This document shows, one piece after another, positions 10,244 through 20,899 of a stretch of DNA of 64,000 nucleotides. The stretch spans positions 124,001-188,000 of the forward strand of contig BSYO01000006.1 of the NCBI GenBank assembly GCA_033239525.1. The letters run 5' to 3'. This DNA comes from Nepenthes gracilis (Eukaryota; Streptophyta; Magnoliopsida; Caryophyllales; Nepenthaceae). Under the pieces are notes generated by a model. It saw only the letters and a program-made list of their open reading frames with translations, had not been told where the DNA came from and did no database searches. Made by a program: the position numbers and the translations under genes. Position 1 is the first letter of the stretch; each line of letters opens with the position of its first letter.

Positions 10244-10251
10244 TATTTAAA
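10244..10251 (+). promoter_or_regulatory. TATA box of E3 antisense gene A
   Basis: TATTTAAA about 94 bp upstream of ATG 10345. Gene B has the same word at 11413. Confidence 0.6.
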
Positions 10252-10344
10252 TGCGCCGCTTTCTCCTGAACCTTGCGCTTCTTTGCACCTGCGCGCTTGT
10301 TGGCGGTTCGCTCTTTCTGTGCGTGTTTTCTTACTGCGAGATCA

Positions 10345-11049
10345 ATGGAAGATTCCTCTTATGACTCAAAACACTCTTCTGAGGAGTCTGAGTTCAGCTC
10401 TCACGCTCCCGTGTCTTCAGAAGCCGGCACTTCAGGAGGGGCTTGCTTTGAAGCCACGGTCGCTGGCCCTTCCCTGAGACGGGGAGCGCCTCCGGGTTTC
10501 GAGAGGGTCTAGCCGCGTCGGGGGGCGGCTGCTACTGAGGTGGAGTGGTTGAGGGCCTGCGTCGCACATTTGGAAAGCGCTTGGTCCGAGTCGGAGGCCA
10601 GGGCCACACGTCTTGTTGGTGCCAATGTGGGAGCGCAGGCCCGCATATTGGCCCTTGAAGGAGAGGTCGAGCAACTCAAGCGACAACATGAGGTTGAGGT
10701 CGCTGGGTTGCAGCGAAAGGCTAGGGCCTCTCGTTTTGTTGGCGCCAATGTGGGGGCATAGGCCCGCGTATTGGCACTTGAAGAAGAGATCGAGCAACTC
10801 AAACAACAACACGAGGCTGAGGTCGCCGGGCTGCGATCGGAGCTGAGGACGAGGCTTCTGCCGAAGGGAGTGAACCCTGCCTTGGAGCAGAGTTATTTTG
10901 ACGCCGTTAGGCTTTTCCGAAAGCTAGCTTTGATGGAGGATCCAAACTTCCGCATGGGTGTTCTAGACCCTCGCAACTCGCTCGCCCGGAGTCAAGATCA
11001 GTTGGACTACTACGTCCAAAGCTCTTCCACTGGCCATTGGGACCATTAG
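10345..11049 (+). pseudogene. E3 antisense gene A: coiled-coil protein with 41-residue duplication
   Basis: One frame of 235 codons from ATG 10345 to TAG 11047, interrupted by TAG at 10510 and 10759. The N-terminus is Ser/Glu-rich (MEDSSYDSKHSSEES). The middle holds two tandem 123-bp, 41-residue units starting at about 10615 and 10738 (VGANVGAQARILALEGEVEQ and VGANVGA-stop-ARVLALEEEIEQ), which form a heptad-rich coiled coil. The C-terminus YFDAVRLFRK ... VLDPRN matches the C-terminal motif of the E1 antisense protein (YWDGVNMCRR ... VLDPRN). It therefore looks like an antisense-gene relative lacking the N-terminal domain. AATAAA follows at 11116. The stop at 10759 replaces a CAG kept in the first repeat unit. 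Confidence 0.75.
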
Positions 11050-11115
11050 CCGCCTTCGTCATCGTCATGCTTCTCCCTTTTTTTTTGTAACCGTTGTAAC
11101 GGGATCTGTTAATAT

Positions 11116-11121
11116 AATAAA
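11116..11121 (+). terminator. Poly(A) signal of E3 antisense gene A
   Basis: AATAAA 67 bp after the stop of gene A, in a T-rich 3' region. Confidence 0.5.
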
Positions 11122-11412
11122 AGTCGTTATTTGGCCGCATCGTTTTGTCTTCCGAACTCCTTGCTTCTTGATTGGTTTTTCCGTGCGCTACCGTGCGCCT
11201 TTCCATGGGCTCTACTATCGTGAGCATTTATTTAATGCGGTGGTGCCAGCGTGAATCCTCGCCAGACGGCTAAGGGGATGCACCTGTCAGTCTGGCGTTT
11301 AGTTATTATTGCGCATGATTTCGGATCTTGCAGTGCATTATGATGCCAGCATGTGTCCTGATCGCCCGTGGCGGTGCCGTTTTGATTTCCCGCCTTTTGG
11401 CTTTCCGTTGCC

Positions 11413-11420
11413 TATTTAAA
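11413..11420 (+). promoter_or_regulatory. TATA box of E3 antisense gene B
   Basis: TATTTAAA 79 bp upstream of ATG 11492. An E2F-like TTTCCCGC lies about 25 bp further upstream. Confidence 0.6.
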
Positions 11421-11491
11421 CCAATCGAGGATCGCTTCTTTTCTTCTGCTGATATTTTCCCTGCAAAGTACTTGCGTCTTCCGAGAGAGAA

Positions 11492-13372
11492 ATGGCGATA
11501 AAGAGAGAAAGCTCTTCTTCTTCCGAGGCTCCCAGAGCCGCACGTCATGGTGTTCACAACACCAAGTCCGTCGTGACTGCAGGAGTCATTACTTCTCTTG
11601 TGGTCGACTACGGCCTTCCCAACAATTGGAGTTATAGTGCTCCAGGCACACTGGATAGAGCCAGCACCCCCCAGCGGGCTTCATTACGGTGTACGAGCAC
11701 CATCTGAGGGGGGCTTCGTTACCCGATGCACTGCACGCTGTATGCGCTGGTGGACGCTCTGAGATTTCCGATGGCAAGGCTGCACCCCAATGCCTTGCGC
11801 TATCTGGTGTCTTTGTGCATTTTTGCCCTCCTTCACGGCGGCTCTTTTGATGTCAAGACAGCGAGATTAATCTTCCGGTTCACGGAGTCGGAGGATTGGG
11901 TGTCGATGTCCCCCAAGGCGGGATTTCGCTTTCGCGGCACCAACCCCGACTCGGTGAAAGGCTGGAAGGAGCGCTTCTTCTTTTTGCAGGAGCCCCCTGA
12001 CTCTGAGCTCTCTCGAGTGTGGGACCGGATTTCAGAGTACTTTCAGGACAAGCCAACTGCTGATGACGCCGCAGAGTCAGCGACGCTGATATCCGCCGTC
12101 AAGTCTGAAGTGGTGAAGTTCTCGATCCAGGGTTACTTCCTGACTTCCATCACGTTCGAGGCCTACAAATGGGGCCCTCGTTCGGGATGGGCGATCGCTG
12201 GACCGGGTAAGAGAGATCCTGGAGATATAGCCACTCCTCCCCCGTCCGGGGTGGACGAGGAGGAAAGCTGCTCATTTCTGGAATTGTCGGCGGACGACGA
12301 TGAGGACGAGGCTGCCCTTAAGAGGCTGAGGGAAGCCGAGGGGACTTCTACGAGGAGGTCCAGGAGATGGATCGTCGGCTCTTCTGTTGAAGGGGAAGCC
12401 TGACTTCAAAGAGACCCACGAGCGCGGGTCGCCAGGGGGAAACCGCCGAATTGTCGTCGACTTCGGTGGCGGGACTAGCCGCTCGCAAAGTCTGCGAGGT
12501 GGAGTCTCTACCCACTGGGGGTCCTCTCGCTCGCTCTATTGTAGAGGCGACGAATGATGTCGTCGTTCTTGAGGAGCCGTTTATAGCCGCACCCGCGCTG
12601 ATATCGGAGGCCAGGGGGCCTGTAAAGCCATCGGTGATCTTTGTGGAGCCCATCTCGGAATACAGGCTTCCCGAAGTTTGGCCCCTTCTCTAGAGGAAGG
12701 CGTCGCTCTCGCTGCTGATCCGGTCCGGGCCAGGCCGACGAGGGGGGAGCCGGGACATCCTCGTGGTAGGAGCCTCTGAGCGTTCCTACGGCCACCGCCC
12801 TTCCAGTCAGCCCGCCTCCAGCAGGCGAGGGAGCGGAACCCCAAGGAGAGGCTCTTTCAGATGATCCTGCACGTTCCCCCAGTGCTGCTCCTGCTCAGGT
12901 GCGGCTGTCTCCATCTGGCCTTTCTTTACCGTTACAGGCTTTAGGAGTGCCTCCGATGTCGCTTCTTATGCAGGCTCCAGAAGGTGCCAACCCTTTTGAT
13001 GCGTTGATTGCCCTCCTTCATGGGGTCTTGCAGCAGGCCGTCTCCAGCGGAAGGGCCAAATTCGCATCTCTCGAAGAGGAGAATGGGCGCCTACAGTAGA
13101 GAGTGGCGCAGCTGGAAGCCCTACTTTTCACCTCGGAGGAGCATGTTGCTAGGCTGGTTAGAGACATGGTCGGCCGGTACTCTCCATCGGAATCACGGAT
13201 GGCGTTGGAGGCTAGGTATTGGGACGGTATCCGCCTGTGCCGCAGGATCGCCTCCTTGGTGGCTCCTCACATTCCTGAGGAAGTTTTTCATCCGGGGAAC
13301 GCCGGGATACAGGAGGCATCTCGCCTAAGGAATTTCCATGAGGAGGCTGGTCCGTCAAGTCTACCCGATTAG
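11492..13372 (+). pseudogene. E3 antisense gene B: gypsy-type transposon domain protein, frameshifted
   Basis: Full-length homologue of the E1 antisense protein. From ATG 11492 (MAIKRESSSSSEAPRAARHG) the reading frame changes near 11676 (GFITVYEHHLRG) and again near 11726 (DALRFPMARLHPNALRYLVS). It then runs to 12403 through the conserved domain and an acidic tail, shifts again (segment around 12451-12693), and returns at 12899-13372 with the coiled coil (FASLEEENGRLQ-stop-RVAQLEA) and ARYWDGIRLCRR. The stop at 13097 follows CAG and stands where Q is expected. No intron like that of E1 could be placed. Its tail-end motif is shared with gene A just upstream. Confidence 0.8.
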
Positions 13373-14392
13373 TCTCCGTTTTTGTTGGCTGTTAGACTGC
13401 CTTTTTGTCTTTGTACCATACTTGATCCTTGTATGTGAATGGAAAGTGACTATTTCTTCTTTGCACTCGTGCTTCTTCTGTCATGGGATGTTATTTGCAT
13501 TCTTCGTTCGTTGTAATCTGCGGGATTACTCCCGTTGCTTGAAGGCTAGGCTCCTTGGAGCCATTGTTGCCAAGGCCCTATCCAGGCGCCTTCTTACGCG
13601 GTGCTCGTCCTTCGTAAGAGGGTGTCGTCGCAGCTCACGCATTTGGGAGGCTCGATCCGGTGAAGCGGATGTCATCGCCAAGCCCCTAGAGCCGCTACAA
13701 GGGTTAGCACGGTTGTCAGGTAACGGTAACTGAACTCTTGGGTCTAAGACTCGGTAGCGTATGATTGCTGGAGGTGTGTGGCCCCTGCTCAAGGCATTAT
13801 AATCACCAAGTTGAGGTCCTAGCCTATGACCATTGTAGACTGAGGGTGCTCTCTTCTGTTCAAGAAGGTCGCCGCACGTCTGCAATTTTTGCCCCATAAG
13901 GTTTTGTCGGCCATAGATTGGGGACTTTAGGAGCCCCCAGGCCTGATGCTTTGACCGCCTAGGTCGTCGGTACGTAGCCTGTTTAATGGACCTTCTGGGT
14001 CCTTTTGGTGAGATGTCTCAGCCTGTGGCTGACTGCCTCCGGGCTGTCTAGCACGGAGCTTAATCTCTAGGGGGCCACTCGGGCCCACTGAAGCGGAGCC
14101 AAAATGCACAAAGTCGTCCCCAGGCCATCTGGCATGGGGACGAAGTCTTGGGACGGTTGATTTCAGACCGTCTGGCACTGGGCCAAGGACTAATTTTATG
14201 GACGGACGCTTGTCCTCCTGACTTAAAGGCAGTCTAGGTCGTATGATTTAATGATACAATGTATGTCATCAATTCACACAATTGAATATGCAGAATGATA
14301 GAAAGAGTGATTATGTTAATCAAAAGATAAAGCTCATGTCCAGGCATTCATTATAATATATGCACGTGCGACTTACCTGAGCTAATGTAGCA
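13373..14392. other. E3 spacer between convergent antisense gene and integrase
   Basis: About 1 kb where the plus-strand gene B and the minus-strand gag-pol transcript meet. Unlike E1 and E2 it lacks the hairpin array. I see no coding domain or clear tandem repeat. Confidence 0.6.
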
Positions 14393-15827
14393 TCACTGGT
14401 AGTACTTCTTTAAGTTGGCGGCATTCCAGGTCCGTGGGACCAGTTTGCCGTTTTGGGCGCGTAGCTTGTACGCTCTGCTCCGGAGGATTGCGGAGACGAG
14501 GAACGGTCCCTCCCACCCAGGGGAGAGTTTGTTCCTGTTCGCGGTCTTTTCCGCTACCTCTACGCTTCGGAAGACCAGATCTCCAACTTCCAGTGGGTGT
14601 GCCTTTACCCGTTTGTTGTAATGTCGTGCGACTCGCTGCTGATAGGCCACGGTTCGAAGTCGTTCAGCGTCTTGCACTTTCGAGAGCAGGTCCAGACTTT
14701 CCCGGAGCCTTTGTTCATTGGTGGCTGGGTCGAAGCATTCAATCCGCAGGCTTGGCATTCCCACCTCCACGGGAACCACAGCCTCGGCCCCAAGCAAAGG
14801 TCAAGGGCGTCTCCCTTGTCGGCTCCCTCGCAGTTGTTCGATACGACCATAGCACGGATGGTAGCTCTTCAGTCCAGGAGCCCCCTGCGTCTTCCAACCT
14901 AGTTTTCAATCCGTGCAGCAATGTACGGCTGGTGACCTCGACCTGTCCGTTTGCCTGAGGGTGCGCCACGGACGTATGTATCAGCTTGATACGAAGGTCG
15001 CGGCAGTACTTCGTAAAGCGCTTGCCGGTGAATTGGGTTCCATTATCTGTCACTACGACCTCAGGAATTCCAAAGCAACAAACGATACCTTGACAGAGGA
15101 ATTCCGTCGCATTCTGCTCCGTGATCTTGGCGAGAGGGACGACCTCCACCCATTTGGTAAAGTAGTCGATGTCGAGCCCCCATTGTGCGAACGGCCACGG
15201 GGATTGGAGATAGTGCAGCTCTGTGTGCGGCTTGTGTGTCATGTTGTCATGGACCTGGCAACTTTCGCACTTCCGGACGAATTCCATAGCGTCTCGCTTC
15301 ATGGTGGGCCAGTAGAACCCTTGCCGCATGACATTGAATGCTAGGTTCTTGCCACCAATCTGTGAGCCGCACAATCCCAGATGCACTTCCGCCAGCGCGC
15401 AATCGGCTTCCTCTAGCGTATGGCACTTCAGGAGGGGAATGGAATATCCTCGCCTGTATAGTCTCTCATTCAGGATCATGTACCATCCTGCCGTCTTCTT
15501 GATTCGCTTGGCCTCGTTGTCATCGTCTGGCAAGGTTCCTTCGGTCAGGTACTTCGTGTACGGTGTCATCCAACTATTTGTTGTGTCGACCCGTAGCACC
15601 TCTCTGTCTTCGGCGTCGATGCTTGGTGTGGTCAAGACTTCCCTAGGCTCTCTCGCGTATTGTTCCATGGACCTGGCGGCCGAATCCCGGGCCAGTCGAT
15701 CAACGCACTCGTTATCTGATCTCGGGATGTGTTCGATCTCGAACCGACCGAACTCAGGGATCAGGGCCTTTACTTTCGCCAAGTACCTCATAAGTTGTGG
15801 GTTCGAGGCCTCAAAGTTCCCCTTCAC
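14393..15827 (-). pseudogene. E3 integrase
   Basis: Continues the pol frame after one in-frame TAG (15828-15830). The zinc-finger region has CESCQ but GSQIGG where E2 has GSHIGG, so a zinc-binding His is lost. The catalytic core retains D (WGLDI), D (VTDNGTQF) and E (ANGQVEVTSR). Compared with E2, about 18 residues are deleted between the first D and YFTKWVE. A frameshift near 14740-14797 moves the C-terminal domain (AEAVVPVEVGMPSLR ... GDLVFR ... WEGPFLV ... LKKYYQ) to another frame. The active-site triad survives, but the protein would be non-functional as encoded. Confidence 0.9.
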
Positions 15828-17711
15828 CTAATTGACCACGAGTTCGGAGTCACTACGCACAACCAACGACCGTGTGGAACACTCCTTCGCCAGTCGCAGG
15901 CCCGCTAGGAGGGCCTCGTATTCCACCACGTTGTTCGTGGCCGGGAAGGCCAGCGTGACGGAGTAGGTAATCTCCATCCCCTTGGGCATCCTTAGCACAA
16001 CACTAGCCCCACTGCCTGCCTGGGTAGATGATCCGTCTACATTCAGAGTCCACACAGGGGGACCGTCGTCTTCCATACTTCCTAGGTTGCTATCATCTTC
16101 CTGCGCTGGCGTCGCCGCTTTGACGATAAAGTCCGCCAAAGCCTGTCCTTTCACGGCTGGTCGGGGCCGGAATTCCAGGTCAAATTCTCCTAATTCGACA
16201 GCCCACTTAACCAGCCAGCCAGACATCTCCGGCTTCTGCAAGATCGACTTCAGCGGCTGGTCTGTCAATACGACGATCTGGTGCGACAGGAAATAGGGCC
16301 GCAGCTTCCGCGCCGTATAGACGAGCGCGAGCGCCATCTTTTCAGCGTGCAGATAGCGGGCCTCCACATCAGTCAGCACCCGGCTCACGTAGTACACTAG
16401 CTGTTGCCTGCCTTCATGCTCCCCAACTAACACTGCGCTGAGGGCTGCTGCCGATGTGGCCAAGTAGAGGTAGAGGTTTTCCCCTTCGCGCAGTGGGCTT
16501 AGGAGTGGTGCGCCGGAGAGGTAAGTCTTCAACTCCCTGAATGTTTCGTCGCATTCTTCGCTCCACTTGAACCCCTGCGATTTGGTTCCCCTTAGCGCCT
16601 TAAAGAAGAGCAAGTATTTTTCTGCTGACTTGGCGAGGAACCGCGAGAGGGCTGCTATTCGACCGGTCAGCTTCTGTACTTCTTTTACTGTTCGCGGAGG
16701 GTTTAGGTTGAGGATGGCCTTTATCTTTTCCGGATTGGCCTCGATACCGCGTTGTGACACGATGAAGCCTAGGAACTTTCCTGAGGTCACTCCGAATGCG
16801 CACTTGGCGAGATTGAGCTTCATCCCGTGCCGTCGGAGGACCAGAAAAGTCTCGTCTAGGTCGTCGACGTGGCTGCTGGCGATCCCGCTCTTCACGAGCA
16901 TGTCATCGATGTATATCTCCATGTTCCATCCGATTTGGGTTTCGAACATCTTGTTCACAAGGCGCTGGTAGGTCGCGCCAGCATTCTTGAGACCGAAGGG
17001 CATCATCTTGTAACAATAGGTCCCCTGGTCGGTCATGAACGAGGTGTGCTCCTCGTCTTCTGGGTTCATCCGAATCTGGTTATACCCAGAGTATGCGTCC
17101 ATGAAACTCAGGAGCTCGTGCCTGGACGTGGAGTCCACGAGCTGATCGATCCTGGGAAGTGAAAAGCTGTCTTTGGGGCAAGCCTTGTTCACGTCGGTGA
17201 AGTCGACGCACATCCGCCACTTGCCGCTGCTTTTCTTTACTAGTACGACGTTGGACAGCCACTCCGGATACTAGATTTCTCTAATGAATCCGGCGTCCAA
17301 GAGCCTCTTCACTTCTTCCCTGATGGCGACCAACTTCTCGACGGAGTGGTTCCTCCGCTTCTACCGAACGGGCTTTCGGCTCGAGTCAAGGCCCAGCTTG
17401 TGAACTATGACCTCGGCCAGTATCCCAGGCATGTCAGCGGGAACCCACGCAAACACATCGGAGTTAGCCCTAACGAAGGTAATCAACCGGTCGCGCTCTA
17501 TAAGTTGGAGGGATCTTCCCACGTTGATGCATCGTTCTGGCTCGGAAGGATTCAGTGGGATCGCCTCAGTTTCCTCTCCGGACTGGGCCTGTTGTAGCGA
17601 GATTTTATCGCAGAGGTCAAGGTCTTCGTCTGGGCAGTATGGCACTGCCGGGTTGATCTGGGACAGGTAGCATGTCCGTCCGATTTCTTGGTCTCCGAGG
17701 ACATCTCCCAC
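15828..17711 (-). pseudogene. E3 reverse transcriptase plus two RNase H domains
   Basis: One frame with TAG stops at 17361-17363 and 17271-17273, both where E2 has Gln (KPIRQ, REVQYP). RT shows WRMCVDFTDVNKACPKD, FMDAYSGYNQI, MPFGLKNAGATYQRLVN and the catalytic YIDD. It is followed by the native Ty3 RNase H (ALVYTARKLRPYF, LTDQPL) and a second RNase H (WTLNVDGSS, NNVVEYEALLAGL, VRSDSELV) of the type acquired by Tat elements. The last codon before integrase is another TAG where E2 keeps CAG (VINQV). Catalytic residues look intact. Confidence 0.93.
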
Positions 17712-18253
17712 GCCCTAGGAAGTGGGAAATTTCACCTTTAGGTGCGGGATGGACATCACAGCTTAGAAGGTGGTTAGGAAAGGTCTGCCTAGTATGGCAT
17801 TGTAGACTGATGGAAGGTCAACGACGATGAACGCCAGCTCTCACGTCACAGTACGCAGGTGGGCTCCCATAGTGACTTTCAGCCGAACTATCCCTTGCAC
17901 GGGGACCGGCTCATTATCCAAGCCGTACAAGGGTCCGCTGGCAGCTTTCATCTGGCTTCGTTTTAGTCCAAGTTTAAGGAAGGCAGTGAGATACAACAAA
18001 TTTTGAGACTTCCATTATCAATGAAAACCCATTTCAGTTGGTAGTCATCCCCACCACCTAAAACGAGGGCCGATACAATAAGGGGGTCGGTGTGGGGAGA
18101 GGTTACATGAGCCATATCATCGCTGTTAAAGCTAATGACATCATTCCTAACCCCTATCCTCGCTCGCTTGTTGCTAGAAGTCGGCTCTGACTGCCCACAT
18201 CTGGCGTCTGCGGTGGCTGTGGAGGAGACCATATTGACCACGCCGGCCGCCAT
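17712..18253 (-). pseudogene. E3 aspartic protease region
   Basis: Starts near MAAGVVNMV and contains AHVTSPHTDPLIVSALV and the active-site region VFIDNGSLK. A frameshift follows near 17963, and the end of the domain (YNAILGR-like sequence) is out of frame. The motif is Asp-Asn-Gly, as in E2 (VFVDNGSSRN), not the usual Asp-Thr/Ser-Gly. Homology to E2 45105-45824 is clear. Confidence 0.8.
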
Positions 18254-18278
18254 TCGGGCTCTCGGAGGTTCACTGGCT

Positions 18279-19827
18279 TCACCGTCGGAGGTCGCCAGTT
18301 CCTACCCTGAGCTCTGTACGAACCGCTTCAAGTGTCCGCGTCGGATCAGATCTTCGATCTCCCCCGCCGCAGGTCCTAGGTAATTCTCGCTGAGTGTCCT
18401 GTGCAAAGTGGTACTGCAATACTTCGCCTCGGTCATTGCCGACCTCGGGCGTCTTTGGCCACTTAAAGAACTTCTCATCCTGGATCTGCATCAGGATATT
18501 CGCGCGGCTGTCGTTCAAAGGGGTCAGGGAGGCTCTACTGTAATCTTTTCTGGGCCCCGGCGGGGGCCACTGCTGCTTTCGGCGCTCCGGGAAGCGCTGG
18601 CTGTCACTGTCCCTCTTTCTTCCGCCAGATGCTCTGGGAGCTTCCGGGGGCCGATCCGCTTGCTTGGGGCGCTTTGCCTCATTAGCCTCTTCGGCCGTGA
18701 TATACGCCCGGGCGATGATCTTAGCCTCCCGGAAGGTCTGAGGGCGCTGGTGCGACAGGTACTTAAAGAAGTCCCCCACCGCCAGGGTGGCGACGAAGGC
18801 GTTGAGCTTCAGCTCGTCAGAGAGGTGGGGGATCCGCCGCGGCGGTGATGAAACGGTCCAGGAACCGCTTCAGACTTTCATCTAACCTTTGGTGGAGACG
18901 GACCAGGTACCATAGTTACCTCTCCTCCCTTCGGCTGGAGGCGAACTGACTTAGGAAGCTGTCAGTAAGCTCGTCGAATGAGCGTATGGAGTTCGGGGGG
19001 AGGCCATGGAACTAGAGCAATGCGTCCCCCCTAAGAGTCACGGGAAAGCACTGGCACATTAAGGCCTCGCTTGCCCCTTGCAGTGATAGGTGAGTACGGA
19101 AGCAGTTGTGGTGGTCCATCGGGTCCTTGCTTCCATCGTATCCCTCCAGGACCGGTATCTTGAACTTGCTTGGCAACAGTTGTGTCTGCAAGTCCATGAC
19201 GAAGGGCGATCTCCAGAGGTCGGCGGAGGAGGGCGTGGGCTTCTCCTTATGTAGGGTGTCCCACAGCACTTTGACTTTCTCCTCCATCGACGGATTCGTA
19301 GAGCCTCTCCGCGCATTGATGACGTCACGGAGCTCCGTGTTGCCCTAGAAGTGCGTTCGGGCTCGTTGGGGATGGCGACTCTCTGCCTGAGTGGCTCGTT
19401 CGCCGTTGGAGCATGCAGCGGCTAGCCTCCGGTTGCCGCACGAGTTGCGGGGGTTGCGCCCCTCGAGGCTATCCTCCCGATCATCACTGGCGGGATGACT
19501 TTCCTCTTCGTTCTGACCGTTTTCACTTGGGGCCGCCAGGGCTGCGGCGTGGTCGAGCCGGTTGGCTCGCCTCCTGCGATCGGCTTCTCGACGCCTCTCT
19601 CTCCTGGAGGTGGAGGTTTGGGATGCCGGAGGGGCAGTCCCCGGCCAGGCAGTCCCCATGTTCTCGCACAGGGCGCGGAGAACTAGCTTCATATCGCCCA
19701 CGTCTGTGGCCAGGCGGTGGACATCGGGCTCCGGTCAGTCATTCGCTTGGTTCCCAATAGGGGGAGCTTCATGTTGGGCGACAACCTCCATCGCCAGAGC
19801 ACTAGCTTGTGCTCGAGTGTTTGCCAT
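18279..19827 (-). pseudogene. E3 gag
   Basis: ATG 19827 (MANTRAQASALAMEV) lies 55 nt after the primer site. Stops in the same frame occur near 19735, 19346 and 19012, and a further frameshift precedes 18779. Recognisable capsid segments are FKIPVLEGYDGSKDPMDH, HLSLQGASEALMCQCFP and LHQRLDESLKRFLDRF. The zinc knuckle seen in E2 (C-x2-H-x4-H-x4-C type) is destroyed here (YCSTTLHRTL), although IEDLIRRGHLKRFV follows. The stop at 19012 replaces a Trp codon (E2 has ARVWFYG). Confidence 0.85.
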
Positions 19828-19881
19828 TTTCTGACGTTCAGGAGTAAGGTGGGAAAGAGACACTTGGCTTCTCGTCAGTTT

Positions 19882-19898
19882 CCCACAGACGACGCCAA
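19882..19898 (-). other. E3 primer binding site region
   Basis: On the minus strand TTGGCGTCGTCTGTGGG abuts the 5' LTR. It differs from E1 at one base of the GGCGCC core, which may weaken priming in this copy. Confidence 0.7.
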
Positions 19899-20894
19899 TG
19901 TTGCGTCCCGGGTCCGCGATTATCGTACGGATTAGAGGGCCTACGGATTCCTTAGCGCGCAACGGCGTCAGGAGAAGGGTCTGGTCTCCGTTGCTATAAA
20001 CCTGGACTTGCACAATACAAACAAACAAACAAGAGGTCAGAGATCCGGCAGGATTTCTCCTACCGAAGCCACTCCGACGCTTAAGTCAGCAAATTTTCGC
20101 AATAAACGGAAATGGCGCACGCTAAAGGGCGGTGCGCGGACGAATACTGTGAAAGCGTAAGAGATGCTCGTATGATGATATGGAGAATGCAGTGAGCAGG
20201 TGGTGAGAGGCCTGACTCTCTTGACGCACCGCAGCGGGTGGCTAACTTCCCCTTTGTCTGGGAAGACGTGGGGGGAGTGATCGTGAGCTAGTTTGTGATG
20301 GGTGGAAGTGAGTCAATCCTCAGTTCCAGCTCGTTACTAGCTTGTGATCAAGTTGAGAAGAAGGAAGCTTATAGTTCGTTATGTTCGATTCAGAGTTGGA
20401 ATCAGAATTTGGGAAGAAGAAGATCTAGCCCCCTTCTTTGTGGGGCGTGAGGGCTCCTATATGATTCTCCCCATTGAACTCTGGGCGCCAAAACGCCCGT
20501 TGTGAAGGCTACCGTGCCGCTGGTCACTGTTATGGACCGGCGGTTATATCGGTTGTCCTTTTGCCGTGGCTGGCACGCTTCTGAACGCTGCCGGCCACGC
20601 CCGATTTTTCCTTAAGTGGAGATTGGTTGGTTGCCTGCAGACAGCTGCGGGAGCCGTTGGCGCTGTACCAGCCACTCCTCTATTGGCTAGCATTTTCGCC
20701 TTTTCGTCGGTTTCCTAGCGACGCATTAAATGCATTGCAGGGTTATGTTGTCTTCTACCAGCATGGGCTCTGCATGCGTCTCTCGACCATTGGGTTGGGC
20801 TGACCATTTCACGTGGACTTTTGAACCTTTCGCGGGCCACTGAATCCTTCCTGGACTTGGCAATTCTTCATATACCAAGACATGGGACCCAACA
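19899..20894 (-). repeat. E3 right LTR (5' LTR in element sense)
   Basis: Starts TGTTGCGTCCCGGG and ends GGGACCCAACA at the GAACC duplication. The TATA-like word of the left LTR reads CATATAGG here, so the promoter copy may be weakened. The conserved U5-side motif is at 20060-20089. Confidence 0.95.
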
Positions 20895-20899
20895 GAACC

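Larger units (their letters stand above)
7979..20894 (-). mobile_element. E3: complete Tat-lineage Ty3/gypsy element with extra antisense genes
   Basis: Complete 12.9-kb insertion with TSD GAACC at 7974-7978 and 20895-20899, and LTRs of 993 and 996 bp. Order on the minus strand: 5' LTR, primer site, gag, protease, RT, RNase H, second RNase H, integrase, a 1-kb spacer, then 5.4 kb with two or three genes on the plus strand, polypurine tract, 3' LTR. Two consecutive RNase H modules are a Tat-lineage hallmark. Every coding region is broken by stops or frameshifts, so this copy is not autonomous. Confidence 0.96.
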
